From assembly GCF_002234675.1 (NCBI RefSeq), contig NC_019867.2, forward strand, positions 28,199,166-28,263,165: a stretch of 64,000 bases of DNA, in the 5' to 3' direction. Within the stretch, counting starts at the first letter, position 1; each line of letters begins with the position of its first letter. The notes under the pieces were generated by a model, which saw only the letters and a list, made by a program, of their open reading frames with translations, had not been told where the DNA came from and made no database searches. The translations under genes were made by a program, and so were the position numbers. The DNA comes from Oryzias latipes. Its lineage: Eukaryota; Chordata; Actinopteri; Beloniformes; Adrianichthyidae. Shown one piece after another: positions 10,743 to 23,598 of the stretch.

Positions 10743-11484
10743 CAAAAACTATGTTATAATTCGGTTCGATGATAATTATTTTTGATAAATTGTCGGCACT
10801 TAGATTTATGAAGTACAGATAACTTTAAATAGTTGTTAGGAACTGAATTATGGAGAATTAAGTAAAGTTAAGAAATTTTCTCTAAATTCACTTATTCCCA
10901 CTATTTTTAAGCAATTATTCCAATTTAATATTTAATGGATTCAGTGTGTCATGTGGGTGTACTGTAAGTACAAATATGAGCAAATATATTGTTAAAAGGA
11001 TGACAACCTTTTGTTTTATTTAATTTCTATTGAATGTATAAATTCATATCCTAACTTTATTTAATATTTTTTTGTTGTTGTCTTGACTGCTTATAATTAA
11101 CAACAAAATCAGGTAATCAAACATTCATTAGTCTGTTTACATCTGACAGTGTCTGAGCGGTCGTACTTTGCTTCTTTTGACCACATAAAACAAAACAAAA
11201 AATACAAACAAACAGACAATTTCAGAAATTCAAAGTTATACAGTTTTTTTAGAAGTAAATCTTCTGGTCTTTGCCATGATTTAAACCTCTTGTATAAATT
11301 TTCACTCTTTCCTGCAGCTCTAACATTCAGTATGTTTAAATCTAAGTTAAAGAAGGCGGTATCAGCATCCACACATTGCAGAATTATAACAACCAGGACT
11401 AGGTTTACAACCTTTTTGTCTTAAGCAAGTATGTGTTTGTGGCTCTTAAAGTGATGCATTCATGGTCCCTCAGGGAAACATTTG

Positions 11485-14400
11485 ATGGATGAAACGGTGA
11501 AACCTTTGAGGATTCCTCCTCAGATGAGGAACTATGCAGAAAAGCACGAGTTGACCCATCTGGCCCAGGTAAAAGAGAGCAGAACAGGGGGAGTGTGCAG
11601 CCCATAAAGCTCTAATAATAATGCTGTGTGTGTTCCAGGGCTTGGTGTCCAACCTGCTGATTGATCAGCCCGATGATCCCATCTCCTACCTAATCGATCT
11701 GCTGCAGGGGAGCAGCCTGGACAGTAAGTCTGCAGGAGTCGGTTCTGATTAGGTTTGGCACAATTCTCGGTTTAAAACCAAATCGTATGTGACACCATTG
11801 AACCGAAACGTGGGGAAAGTGAGCCGTCGCACCCCTGCAGATTTTTGATTTTTATTATTTTATTCTTATCCTTAGAACACTGATCACAATGGGGCAGGCC
11901 TTTCCTGATGATGCCATTGGTTTCCCAGTCCCTTGGGCCCAGTGCAACTCTATATTCAAATCATCCAAACACACCAGTATGTTTGCGTTAAAAGTGTCAA
12001 ACGCATGTTAGGCTAAATTGAATAGATTTAATATTTTTTTATTACATTACACCAGACTTAGTATACGTTAACTGAAAGCTGTTTCTTTGTTGTTACGTCC
12101 TTATTAGTAGATTAAAAAAAGGATTTTCAGAATTTTTATTTTTTTGTTGTTGTTTTATAATACACAAATAATATGTTGAACCAAAACAAAACCGTGATCC
12201 AAGAATGGAGGGTTGAACAGAATCAGGAGGAAAGTGAATCATGTCATCCCTAGTTCTAATGAATAGTTCTGTCTGTAGAACTGCTGTAGATGTGCAGCGA
12301 TACACCTGTACTTGCAGCTGCCACACGATGGCGCTGTGACTCCACACAATCACTGTGGGGAACGGGATGGCGGCACTGTAGAACCGCCATGTAGAACCGT
12401 ATGGTCTATTTGTTGGTGTGTGTATGTGAGAACTAATTTACTGGAATTTACTTATGACACTCATGTTATGACTCTGTATTATCCTCTCCTCATCTTAACC
12501 CCTTATCCCCCATGTCGAACATCCCACTCGCTTTCTCTTTTCTTTTTTTGATCCAACAAGTAATCCATATAAATATTATTATTATAAATAAAGCTTAGCG
12601 TTAAATACAAAAGGGGTTTATACAAATATGCACTGTCTGAAGCATAAACCCCTAACAGTAAAATCCATCCAACACAAGAGGCCTTCAGCTCTGATCTGCT
12701 TGCTCAACTTTTGGACAGGACAATTAAAAAAAAACACACAAATTCAAACCTAATTGATCATTTTTATTTTAAAAAGCAAATCTATGACCCCTTTGACTTA
12801 AGCAGGTGGACTCTTCCAGGTACTCGTCTGTCTGTATTTACATTTTGTGTTTTTTATTTTGCGATGAAATTGAAGTCTATACACTAATTTTTTCTCATGA
12901 TTTAGAATGCTAAATATCATGTATTCTTAAAACTTCCAAAAAGAAAATGCATAGAATTTGAAAGACGATGATTATAAAGTATGCTCCAGCAAAAGATTTT
13001 AACATAAAATAAAAATGTTATTGATAAATCCTAAATCAATTACTGAGAGTTTAGGACCATCAAAGAAAAATGTGATATAACTACCGTATTTTCCGGACTA
13101 TAAGTCGCACCGGAGTATAAGTCGCACCAGCCCAAAAATGCATTATAAAGTAGAAAAAAACACAGATAAGTCGCACTGGACTATAAGTCGCATTTTAACT
13201 TTCACAACCTCATATGACACAATCATAGCAGACTGTTTATCTCATAATTTCACAGTAATTCTTTCTCAAACTTATTTATTTATTCTTTTCATGAAGCATC
13301 ATTGGCCAAATAATACTCTGTTTTCATCCTGTATTTGTAGAAACAGTTGTCATTTTTATTGCATTTCTGAATCTGTGAAATCATTGGAAAATAGAATATT
13401 ATGTTGTTAGCCTTCAAGATCTTACTGTAAAAAAAGTTTGCTGATTCTCTGAGTCACTTAACATACTCTTAACACTTAACATACCTCATACATCAAATTG
13501 ACCCAGGAACATCATCTCTGTTCCTCACAAATGAACATAACAGGAGGGTTAACAATGTATTTATTTCAATTTATTTCTAATATAAGTCGCTGAAGAGTAT
13601 AAGTCGAACCCCTTGGCAAACTATGAAAAAAAGGGCGACTTATAGTCCGGAAAATACGGTAAATGAAATAAGAATGACGGCTAAATAATCGTAAAAAGTA
13701 AAGGCGGGTGACAGAAGCCTAGTTATGTTATTTATTGTAACAAATACTCACTGCATTATGGCTTATTAAAATAACACAAAAATAATATCTATAAAAAACA
13801 GAATTTAACAATGCTAAAGAGGCTTTCTAACATCCAAGATTACGCAATTATGAGCAAAGTACCAGATTAAATAAAAGTGCAAAAAATCAGAAAACTATTA
13901 GATGTTCATCATGTCTTGACTGATGTAGTGACTCTTTAACCTGTGATCAGCGCCCAGGGTGATGGTGCTCGGACCTCCTGCCGTCGGCAAATACACTCTG
14001 GTGAGTTGAAAGTGAGAACTGACCTTCTGCGGCGCCTGCCTTTCACTTCTTTGCGTTCTTATGTGGTTTCGTTTTTGTAGTGCAAACGGCTAAGCGCAGA
14101 GCTGCAGGCTGTCCACGTGACCACAGAGAGTTTGCTGCAGGGCCAATCAGAGCTGAGCGCGCTCAGTGAGAAGGTAACCTTCTTGTTACACTCCAACTTT
14201 GTGTGTCGGCCTCCTCAATGTGACATGGCTGTCCTGTTCGCTGCTTTCTCGTGAGATCAAGTCTTCAAATGCTAATCAAGTTTGATCAGAAAATGACAAT
14301 AAACAATGATTTTTAGAAACCTAAAGATCAGAGTTCCCATGAATTCCTGGTCAGCTCTCCAGTCTTAGTGGATTTGCTTTACCTTGTATGACTGTTGGTT

Positions 14401-17400
14401 TTTTTATTTCAGGATCTTCCCTCTGAGCTGCTGGTCCGAATACTTCAACAGAGACTCAAAGAGGTGGACTGCTTGAAAAAGGTGAGTGCATTGAGACTTC
14501 AGCCAGCAGATTGTAGTTCAATCTCTTAGTGCACTTCGACCATTGACTGTATATGAACACTGGAGCGAGCGAGTGTGACGTCACCCACAGAAAAAGGTTA
14601 ACTTCCAATTCTAACTAAATGTGGTCGATCCTGTCGCCATGGACACCACCATGTTCAAAACAGAAATCATTAGTGAGCAGTGATTTGTCCGAGTCGGTCT
14701 GAGTCAACGTTTCTATGGCAACCTCTCTCACCAATCTGGGGTGAGCTTGTTGGACGGCCACACCCCTACCGCTTGACACAATATCCGTCAATCAAGGCTG
14801 TGTCCGAATTCCCACCCTAATCTCTAACTACCAAAAAACTATATAGTGTGGGACCATGTGGTTTTGTTTTGTTTTTAAACGGCGGATATGACATAATCGA
14901 TTTCACAAAGTTAAAATCTAATTGATATGGGCGTTTTGTGACAATTATTTATGAGTCCTTTCTTTGAAGACCAAAACGTTGATGCTTTGTTAAAAAAATA
15001 CATTTATATACATTTTTTTCACAAAGAATTTCCCCTCGCAATGCATTGTGGTCTATATTTACCGACTTAGTGAGCATCGATGCACACTGGTTTTTTGCAG
15101 AGACTTCTGGGAAATTTCTAGGGCACTACTTTTTTTAAATTGTAGATTCGGATAGCACTACAAAATGGCGAACGCGCTATATAGTGCACTATGTGAGTAG
15201 GGAAGGAATTCGGACTCGACCCAATTGTTTCGAATGTTGTACGTGAAACCACATGCTTTTATTGAGGCATCTGATTGGTCAATTCATAACTTGAATTACG
15301 TTTACTTAAGAAAAAAACATTAAAAAAATTACAATGAACAAAAACATGTTAAAAAAGGTAGCAGAGCAAGAATGGTTATTCTGACCAATAGAATGACAAA
15401 GTAACATTTGTTTATTACTCCATAGACGTCTATGGGATTTTGGTTTCTTGGAGCCAGAAGTTACTTCCTGTTTAGAACACTTGGGGGGAGGGGTCACTGT
15501 GTCCAGTTATCTTACACAGTCAATGGCTTCAGCACCAGATGGAAGGATGTTTCTTTCCAGGTTTAAGGAGCCAAAGGTTTCTTAATCCTTTAACAAGAAA
15601 GAAGAACAAGAAACAAACCATGAAAATTTTTTATGTGTAACATCTTTGATGAGAAATACACACAATCATCCATCTTCCTGACCCACTGATTCCCTTTTGG
15701 GGTCATGGCGTTGCTGGAACCAACAGCTCGCCAGTTTGATGCAGGGCCACATAACCACACATACAGTACCTAAAGACAATTTAGAGACACCAGTTAACCG
15801 ATGAAGCATGTTTTTGGACTGTGGGAGGAAACCCAGACATACACCAGGAGAACATGCAAACTCCAGCTGGGATTTGAACCAGGGTTTTCTCACTGTAAGG
15901 CTCGAGTGCTAACTGCTACACCGGCATGCAGCCCCACACAATGAATGTTTTTTAAATGTTCTCTGCTGTTTGTTTGAACAGGCATTTAAAGGGTTAAAGA
16001 GTCACATTTTAGGATTAAGTTGTCAGTCTGGTGTTTGATGAAGAATCAGATAAGGGAACATCGCAGGGGAGGCTGACCTCTCTGATGGAGTGTTTCTACT
16101 GTCTGTCTCTGAGTGTTTGCTCTTCTCTGACGCACAGTTCTGATGATTATAATGAGTTGCCGCCGTGTCATACTACGATTCCCAGCAGGCCGAGCAGCAT
16201 GCAGGCACGCTTCCCCTGGGGATCAGCTGATCAAAGCGAGTGCCTGCTGTCACATCAGGAGAACCGCTTTCAGTCGGACGCCGCTTCTCTTTAGCATCAT
16301 GTCCCGCTTACAGAGAGCTGCTCTGTGATCACTTTCAAACAGTCAAAGCTGAGAAGTTTCTGTCACAAAAAACAACAACAACAACAACAACAGCACAAAC
16401 GCCCGAGTGCACTCCAACACAAAGCTGTGTGCTTGAACGTTTGACCTCCGATTGAGCTGCTTCACCCACAAAGTTCTGCACTTGGACGACAAATGCATGC
16501 AGACAGCTGACACTTGAGATGAACATCAGACTCATCGAAATGACTGTTCAACAAAATTTCACGGAGGAATGTTTGTCTTCAATAGTTTCTGCAGCAGGTC
16601 TTTGTTGTAACCTTGAGACCAGAGCTGCTCCACACTGGACCGCCATCATCCTCCCTACTCTCCACTGGTTATGTGTTGTTCTGACTGAACAGGTAACCCG
16701 TAGGACAAACCAAACATGTTGGTAAAGGTGAAGATTCAGATCCTGCATTTCACCACCAGAGGGCTTCTACATCTCTCACTGACTGCAGCTCTATGTGGTG
16801 AGCCGCCTCTATTCCAGGTTGTTGGTCAGGGGTTCATGTCGCAAACAGGGTGGAATCTTCCAGACCAGGACTCCCCAGAACTGCTGCTCTGAAATGAAAT
16901 GAACTCCATTAAAGGTTCCATCTGGAATCCTCCTCTCTGCTTGTCTGAGTACGATCCAGGCTCATCTTCCTTCCAAACTCCACAAACCAGCGCTTCCTCA
17001 AAGCTTTAGCGCCCAGCTTCTCTGTGTGTGTCACTAACAGTTACTTTGACTTGCTAATAGCTGCTTTTGGCCTGGGGCTAAACTCATCACACACATCAGG
17101 GACTGTCAAACGTCCGCGTGTTTGCTTGAGATGTTTTCATCTGCTGGGATTGACAGCTCCTGTCAGGCCGCCTCCTGCTCCCGTCACATCAAACACAGGG
17201 CCCATCTGTCTGTCTCCATCCATCTCACTTCCACTCTGCCTTCCTCCTCTTCCTAATCAGAGTCCTGACAAAACACTTCAGCACACATCTGAAAAGAAGC
17301 AGAAGAGGAGCTGAGGAAACCGGAGGGCCTGTTGTCACCTGAGCTCCTCTGTATGAAAGCTTTACGGTTCATTTGGTGACCGAAATCAAAACATTGAACG

Positions 17401-20400
17401 AGCATTTCATTGAGAGTACTGTCTTTAAAGACCCACTCTGACAAAAAACTGGTGTTTTTGGTGTTTTAAGCTTATTCTCGTTTGCCATTTTTCTCAAGAT
17501 GGAGGACATATTTAAAGAAAATTAAGTTTAAAATGGCATTTTTTGCACATTTTTTTATTCAAAGTGCGATTAATCTGGAGCAGACAAAAAATTGCTGTTG
17601 AAAAAAGAGCTTCTTTGTGACGAAGTTAAAAGCTTTATTCGGAGGGGCCACAAGCTTCCTGCTCCGCTCCATTCTGATGCATCCACCTGCAGACAAATAG
17701 ATCCACGAACGCCTTTGTTTTCCTCTTCTGAGTTGGATCTAAACTGTACGTCTGTATAGCTCCAATGTTGCTCATCATTTTGGTTGCATCGCTAATGTTA
17801 GGTTGGGTGTGTAAGGGGCTGTTAGCTAGCAGGAGAGAGTGTAAACAGAGAGCTCTCAGCAACAGTGAGGGGAATGGGGGGCGGAGTTACTCTCCACCAA
17901 TAGTCCCGCCTGCAACACAGAGGTGAATTTCTAATGAAGTACTACTGCTCTGCAGAAACTACGTTCTAGAAAACAACAGGATTTTTTATTCTTGTTAAAA
18001 ATGGCATAATCATAATTAAAAACCACTGAAAACGCTTTGCAATGAATCCATAAAAAGATGATCAGAATGGGTATTTAACCAACCTGAATTGCAGCCCTGC
18101 TACTCTCCAGATCATCCCTGGTGTAACTGATGATGCCTTTTAGGATTTGGGATCAGATTAGATCCACTTTTGGCTTGGTAATGAATAAAATGCATCTGAA
18201 AATGAGTAATTCAAATATTTATACCAAAAGTAAACTTCCTGGATGTCCTGACTGCTGGTTTTGATGGGCATTTTTTCAGAGGAGAAACAGACATTATTCC
18301 ACCTTTTGTTTTGAAAGAGTCGCTGGTGCATTCTGGGTGGAGGTTAAGCTGTTCTTTGTTGTGTTTGTGTGGCAGGGCTGGGTGTTGCAAGGAATCCCTA
18401 AAACTCGTCTGCAGGCTCTGAACCTGCAGCAGGTTGGAGTCCTCCCCAAGCACGTTGGTAAGAGTGCACGCACACGCTTCCTGTTCTCTCTCTGCACGCA
18501 CACACTCCGTGTTCACCTCTGCAGTGATGCTGGAGGCCCCAGACGACGTGCTACAGGAAAGGAACCAAGGACGGATGGTTGACCCACAGACAAAAGGTGA
18601 GTTCTGCTCGTCTCCACAGTGCCTGCTGCTTAAACGGGGGGCACGTTAACATTCAGTCACCTTAACCAGGTGTCTGATTTACTGGAAGAAGCAGATTGTA
18701 GCCAGCTCACTCAAACACACCAGCTGACTGGTCATGACCTCACTTCCTGTCAGCAGATACCTACCACCAGATCCTCAACTGGCCGAGCGACGACACCATT
18801 GCTGGGCGTCTGCAGAAGGGGCGGAGCCTGTCAAACGAGCAGCTGTCGGAGGAGCTGCAGCATCACAGCTGTGAGGTCTCAGGGCTGAGATCGGCCTATC
18901 AGCACGTCCTAAAGGTCATCAGTGGTGACCAATCACACGCTGACATTTACCAGCAAGGTACAGACACACCAGGAAGCAGCATCTGTCAGGGGGGCATGAT
19001 GAGCACATAAACCAGCTGACATAAATATGGACCAATAAACAAGCCTCAGTGACTGAGAACACACAAAAACCGTAACACATCAAGTGTTTGGAAGAATTTC
19101 TGAACTCTCACAGGCGTTTGCTTTTAAAACACGTAATAAAAATGAGATGAAAAACTACTCGACTCTTGAAACTCTTATTTCTAAATAGGACATATTTGGT
19201 TTTTTGTCATTTTTAAATCATAAAATATAAATTTCAATGCCAGGTATTTGCTGTCCGGATTGTTCAACACATTTGTGAATAAAACCTTAATAAAGTCTCA
19301 CTCTAATCATCTTTAGATGTATTATAAAAGGGTTCCCAGTGCTCTTGTCATTTCGCTTATGCTGTTTTTAGCCAAATTTAAAAACCTGTGTCATTTTCTA
19401 GAACCTAGTCTCTGCAGAGCAGCAGTAGTTCATTAGAAATTCACCTCTGAGTTCAGGGAGGGACAGTTGGCGTGGAGTAAGCCTGTCTCCGTTTCTTCTC
19501 ACCCATCTGTTTACATACTCTCCTGCTAGCTTACAGCCCCTCACACCCCCAACCTAACAATATTGGTGCAAAAGGAATGGTGAGCAACATTGGAGCTATT
19601 CAGTCGTACAGTTTTGAGCCAGATACCAACTCAGACGAGGAAAACAAAGACGTACATGGATCTTGTTGTCTGAATGGAGATCACGAAGATTCATCAGTAT
19701 GGAGCGCAGCAGGAACCTTGTGGCCTGTCCAGCTACACTATATTACCAAAAGTACTGGCTCACCTGCCTTGACCCACATATTAACTAAAGTACCATCCTA
19801 TTCCGAGAATTCAATATAATGCTGGTCCACCTTTTGCAGCAATTACAACTTTAACTCTTTTTGGAAGGCTGTCCACAAGGTTGAGGACTGCGTTTCTAGG
19901 AATTTTGACCATTTTCCCAAAAGCACATTGGAGAAGTCACACTGATGTTGATGGAGAAGGCCTGGATGTCCTTCATCCCAAAGGTGTTCTATGGGGTTCG
20001 GGTCAGGACTCTGTGCAGACCAGTCCAGTTCATCCACACCAGACTCTGTCATCCATGTCTTTATGGACCTCGCTTTCTGCACAGTCATGTTGGAAGAGGA
20101 AGGGTCCGCTCCAAACTGTTCCCACAAGGTTGGGAGCATGGAATTGTCCAAAATGTTTTGGTATCCTGGAGCATTCAGAGCTCTGTTCACTGGAACTAAG
20201 GGGCCAAGCCCGAGTCCTAAAAAACAACCCCACACCATAATTCCTCCTCAACCAAATTTCACAGTTGGCACAATTTAGTCTGAAATATTCTGTTCTCCTG
20301 GCAAACCCAGACTCGTCCATCAGATTGCCAGATGGAAAAGCGTGATTCTTCCCTTCAGAGAAGGCGTCTCCACTGCTCTAGAGTCCAGTGGGGTCAGGTT

Positions 20401-23400
20401 TTACACCACTGCGTCCAACGCCTTGCCATACTTGGTGATGCGTGGCTTGGATGCAGCTGCTCGGCCATGGAAACCCATTCCATGAAGCCCTCTGTGTGCT
20501 GGACTTGGACTAATCTGAAGGTCACATGACGTTTGGAGCTCTGGAGCAATTGACTGAGCAGAAAGTTAGTGACCTCTTTCCACTATGGGCTTCAGCATTC
20601 GCTGAAGCACAGTTTATGTGACCTACCATTTGGTGGCTGAGTTGCTGTTGTTCCCAAACTCTTCCATTTTGTTCTGATAGAGCTTACAGTTGACTGTGGA
20701 AAATTTAGAAGCCAGGAAATTTCAGGACTGGATTTGTTGCACAGGTGGCGTCAGTTCCAGGCTGGAATTCACTGAGCTCCTGAGAGCGGCTTATTCTTTC
20801 ACAAATGTTTGTAAAAACAGTCTGCATGCCTGAAAGCTATTTTTTTTACACCTGTAAAAAAAGTAATTAAGACACTGGATTCTGATCATTTGGATGGGTG
20901 AGCCAATACTTATGATAATATAGTGTACGTCACAAATAAGCACAGTTTTCATTGGAGTGTGTCTTTAAGGCTTTCTGTAAAAACCCATTTTTACCTCAGT
21001 AATGGCTCTGGAGAGGGTTCACAGTCCATCTCTCCTGTCTGTGTCTCCTCAGCCTTGGCTTTTGTTCAAACCCGTCACCGCTCAAGACCTCAGAGAATCG
21101 TCCTCCTGGGTCCACCAGGGTCTGGGAAGAGCCTTCAGGCCCAGCTGCTGGCAGAGACGTACAAGATGGTGGATGGTACGGTGTCACTTCTTCCTGTCTC
21201 CAGCTGAACAGGGCCTCACGAGTGTTAAAAACAAGTCAACACATTAACAACAGCCTGGTCTCTTCTAAAATCACGTGAGGACGTTGATGTGGACCTAACC
21301 TGTCTGTATCAACTGGCTCTTCCTGGATCTCACTGACTGATGAGAAAGATGTAGCAGTTTGAATGTTGAGCGTTTTATTTTATTTTTTTTTAATTGTCTT
21401 GTGTCTGTCAGTGAGCTGTGGGCGACTGTTAAGGTCTATAGCTGCTGGTGGCTCGGCTCTGGGAGAAGACATCCAGCTGTACCTGGATGGTGGACTTCCA
21501 GGTGAGTGAACAGAGGGCTCCAGGTAAAGCCAATCTGTGCTGATGATTGGACCTTCACCTGTCAGTTGAAAGATTACATCCTTATTTTGAGTGTAGTTTT
21601 AATTTAACAAAATAAAACAAAAAAGTTTATAAAAATTGAATCCCAGTACAGTAACATGTTTATTTTTAATTATGTATTTTTTATTGCACATTATGGACTG
21701 ATTTGTTTGCTTCACAACAGCATCCTTCAGTTGATTTTTTTTAATGATTACACTTTATGCAGTTTTGTGCTAAACTGTGCTGAAGGATGACTGTTGGTCA
21801 GGACCAGGGGTCTGCAACCTTCAGCACTTAAAGAGACATTCGGGTCGGTTTCTTACTGATTACAACCCAGTAGGAGCCACAAAGTCTCACCTCACCTTTT
21901 AGAAAAATAAAACACTACCGGTAATGTGTATTTCGGTTATTGTTTCTATTATGATCAATACAAACGGGATATTGTTTTTTTTGTGCAAAAAATAAAACAT
22001 GAAGAGAAAAAAAGCACCTTCTTTTATGTTGTGTATGACCCTTACTATATTTTTCAGACCATAAGGCGCATTTAAAACGTTTTAACCCAAAACAAATTTG
22101 CTTTTTAATTTAGGCCACATATGTTTGAATTCTGCCTGTGCTTACTGACCTCCAGTTGATTTCCTTTGGCACACAGCGCACAAAACTCTAAACAACAAAA
22201 CTGCACCACCTGATGGATGGTTGGAGCATTATGGGTAGTGTAGTCAGGAGTCGCCCGTAGTGAACCGTAAATGCTTTTGTTTCACTTGATTGACATGTTG
22301 TCCCAAAGAAATGTTACATTTTAAAATTAACAATTTTTCTTTTAAAAGAAACTTCAGAACCTCAGGTTGCAGACAGACTTATTTATTTGTATTTGTATCT
22401 GAGCATCAAACATAAAGGTAGCGCCAACCAAATGAACCTCACTTAAAGGGGTCAGATGTGCTCAGACACAGTATGGACTGCTTGAAGAAATCCTGAAGTC
22501 AAAGCATCAGCATCAGCCAGCTGAGTGTGAAAATCACCTTTTTGGAGGGGGCTCCTAAACAGAACCATATCTACCACACTCTCTGTTGGTCTTTCTGCCA
22601 TTGGAGACTCTTGTACGTGATTTTTAACATTATGGATCATTACGGATACTACTGATAGAACCTTAGGAGTCTTCTTCACAACACAAACTTCATCAACCAT
22701 CTGCAGCCCTCTGAACGTCACAGTTAATTTCAGCCAGAAAGAATACTGCACTTACAAGCTCTGGTGTTGCTCTGCTGTCTGTCAGCTGATCTTGGGAGCA
22801 TTGGTTCGTCTACAGTTCCAGATTCCAAGGTGCTGCAGGTCCTGGAGGAACGTCTGAGCCAGGAGGACTGCAGCTCCAGAGGCTGGGTGCTGCATGGCTT
22901 TCCAAAGAATCTGCTGCAGGCCAGGAGCCTGCAGGAGTCTCAGCACGAGCCAAATAGGTATATGGCAGTCACTGCAATGCTCCAAGAATTATTTTGAAAG
23001 GGGAAGGACCACTTCAAATCAGCCAGCCTCCTCTGAATCTAAATATACAGCTTTTTGTCAGTCTTCCTCTACAAATCACTTCTATCAAAAGAAGTGACTA
23101 TTGTTTTTTTTGTAAGCAATCCAAGCTTCATTTCCTCCTTTTTGTCAGAGTTTTTTTCTTGGAAGCAACAGATGAAGTTTGTCTGGAAAGAATCACACTT
23201 CAAGCGACAGATCCAGTCAGTGGGCAGAGGTGAGTTCAGAGGTGGCGAGCTAAGGCAGACTTCCATCCCTCCGTCTGCATTAACTTGAGCACACATCCTC
23301 TGCAGGTTCCACGCCGTGTCCAATCCGGCTCCGACCTCCGAGTTTCATAGCAGACTTCAGACAAGACCTCAGGATGGCACAGAGGAGGTGTTGCGGAGAC

Positions 23401-23598
23401 TAAGAGAGTACCGGGAGCTCAGTGATGCCCTGAAGGTGACTGCGCTGACATACAAATGCACTCTATGGGGACAAAAAGGTTTCATGTAAAGTAAAATTGT
23501 CTGTTCAGTCTGTTTATCCAGATGCAGCTCATGTTGATGCTGATCCACAGCCACGGTCCGTGTTTGAGGCCCTGCAGAGCCGTCTGACCACAAACTGA
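11485..23598 (+). CDS. ak8: Adenylate kinase 8, complete 14-exon gene
   Basis: AK8 is a tandem-domain nucleoside mono/diphosphate kinase associated with cilia. Coding exons: 11485-11568, 11639-11723, 13951-14000, 14081-14173, 14413-14481, 18376-18457, 18525-18596, 18757-18957, 21053-21175, 21412-21501, 22786-22957, 23149-23229, 23306-23435, 23509-23598. All have AG/GT borders and compatible phases, giving 473 residues (human about 479). The N-terminus has the AK8 pattern RIPPQM...YAEKHEL and PDDPISYL. Domain 1 has P-loop GPPAVGKY (64-71), [13 protein letters not shown] and DPQT; domain 2 has GPPGSGKS (265-272), [12 protein letters not shown] and ATDPVSGQR. The Tyr after the first P-loop Lys replaces the usual Ser/Thr. 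The start is the first Met and matches the family N-terminus. Introns hold several transposons. Confidence 0.93.
13084..13659. mobile_element. Tc1/mariner-type MITE with TA target duplication
   Basis: The ends CCGTATTTTCCGGACTATAA and its exact reverse complement (13640-13659) are inverted and each flanked by TA (13082-13083, 13660-13661). Inside, the motif TATAAGTCGCA is repeated several times near both ends. It lies in ak8 intron 2. No transposase frame is present. Confidence 0.8.
14539..15527. mobile_element. Non-autonomous DNA transposon, CCATTGACTGT family
   Basis: The left end CCATTGACTGTATATGAACA and the right end, reverse complement CCATTGACTGTGTAAGATAA, are inverted repeats. A shorter second copy of the family lies at 37649-37907. 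The interior carries 'CCCATAGACGTCTATGGGA' and similar blocks, and hosts another element (14803-15222). Confidence 0.68.
14803..15222. mobile_element. Nested MITE with TGTCCGAATTCC termini
   Basis: The left end GGCTGTGTCCGAATTCCCA and the right end, reverse complement GGTCGAGTCCGAATTCCTT, are inverted. Both subterminal regions carry the palindromic ACTATATAGTG(C/T) motif. It sits inside the 14539-15527 element, so it is the younger of the two. A clear target duplication was not found. Confidence 0.62.
15668..15935 (-). repeat. tRNA-SINE-like element, minus orientation
   Basis: It carries the conserved body of this family (GGAGAACATGCAAACTCC, GGGATTTGAACCAGGGTT, GCTAACTGCTACACC). In reverse complement it reads as a tRNA-like head with a GGTTCAAATCC-type B box, then the long body and the GACCCCAAAAGGGAAT tail. 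It lies in ak8 intron 5. Confidence 0.7.
17428..18075 (-). mobile_element. Repeat family 'SNIGAIQ', copy 1
   Basis: It is bounded by imperfect inverted ends (AAAGACCCACTCTGA and, reversed, AAATACCCATTCTGATC). On the minus strand it contains a short frame starting [15 protein letters not shown] (near 17770), shared with the copies at 19285 and 33310. It also has a conserved CTCTGCAGAAACTA(C/T)GT block. It lies in ak8 intron 5. A function for the frame is not established. Confidence 0.6.
19736..20925 (-). mobile_element. Tc1-like transposon
   Basis: The termini CACTATATTACCAAAAGTAC and, reversed, CACTATATTATCATAAGTAT are inverted and flanked by TA on both sides (19734-19735, 20926-20927), the Tc1/mariner hallmark. 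It contains a degraded transposase on the minus strand. Confidence 0.85.
19843..20530 (-). pseudogene. Tc1-like transposase remnant
   Basis: The minus-strand reading has the C-terminal DDE region of Tc1 transposases: [27 protein letters not shown]. It is broken into several frames. Its 5' part (20240-20530) is recognisable only as short pieces such as MDESGF...WCG. It is not expected to be active. Confidence 0.8.
21805..22000. repeat. hAT-like terminal fragment (CAGGGGTCTGCAACC)
   Basis: ACCAGGGGTCTGCAACCTTC followed by AAGAGACATTCGGGT is the typical end of a widespread vertebrate hAT/MER-type repeat ('CAGGGGTCTGCAACC...AGAGCCATT'). Related degraded ends occur near 34868 and 59905. The other terminus is not clear. 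Confidence 0.45.
22045..22290 (+). repeat. Degraded MITE fragment (CATAAGGCGCA family)
   Basis: The start TATTTTTCAGACCATAAGGC resembles the terminus of the element at 13084. The body shares CTGACCTC, ACTGCACCACCTGATGGATG and AGTCAGGAGTC blocks with an inverted copy at 60160-60345. It lies in ak8 intron 10. Confidence 0.5.

Larger units (their letters stand above)
19285..20985 (+). mobile_element. Repeat family 'SNIGAIQ', copy 2, split by a Tc1 element
   Basis: This copy is in the opposite orientation to copy 1. It runs from AAAGTCTCACTCTAATCATC to 19735, is interrupted by a Tc1-like element (19736-20925), and resumes at 20926 to end with ATTGGAGTGTGTCTTTAA. The short frame begins at 19577 with [15 protein letters not shown], followed by acidic NSDEENKD. 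It lies in ak8 intron 8. Confidence 0.6.
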
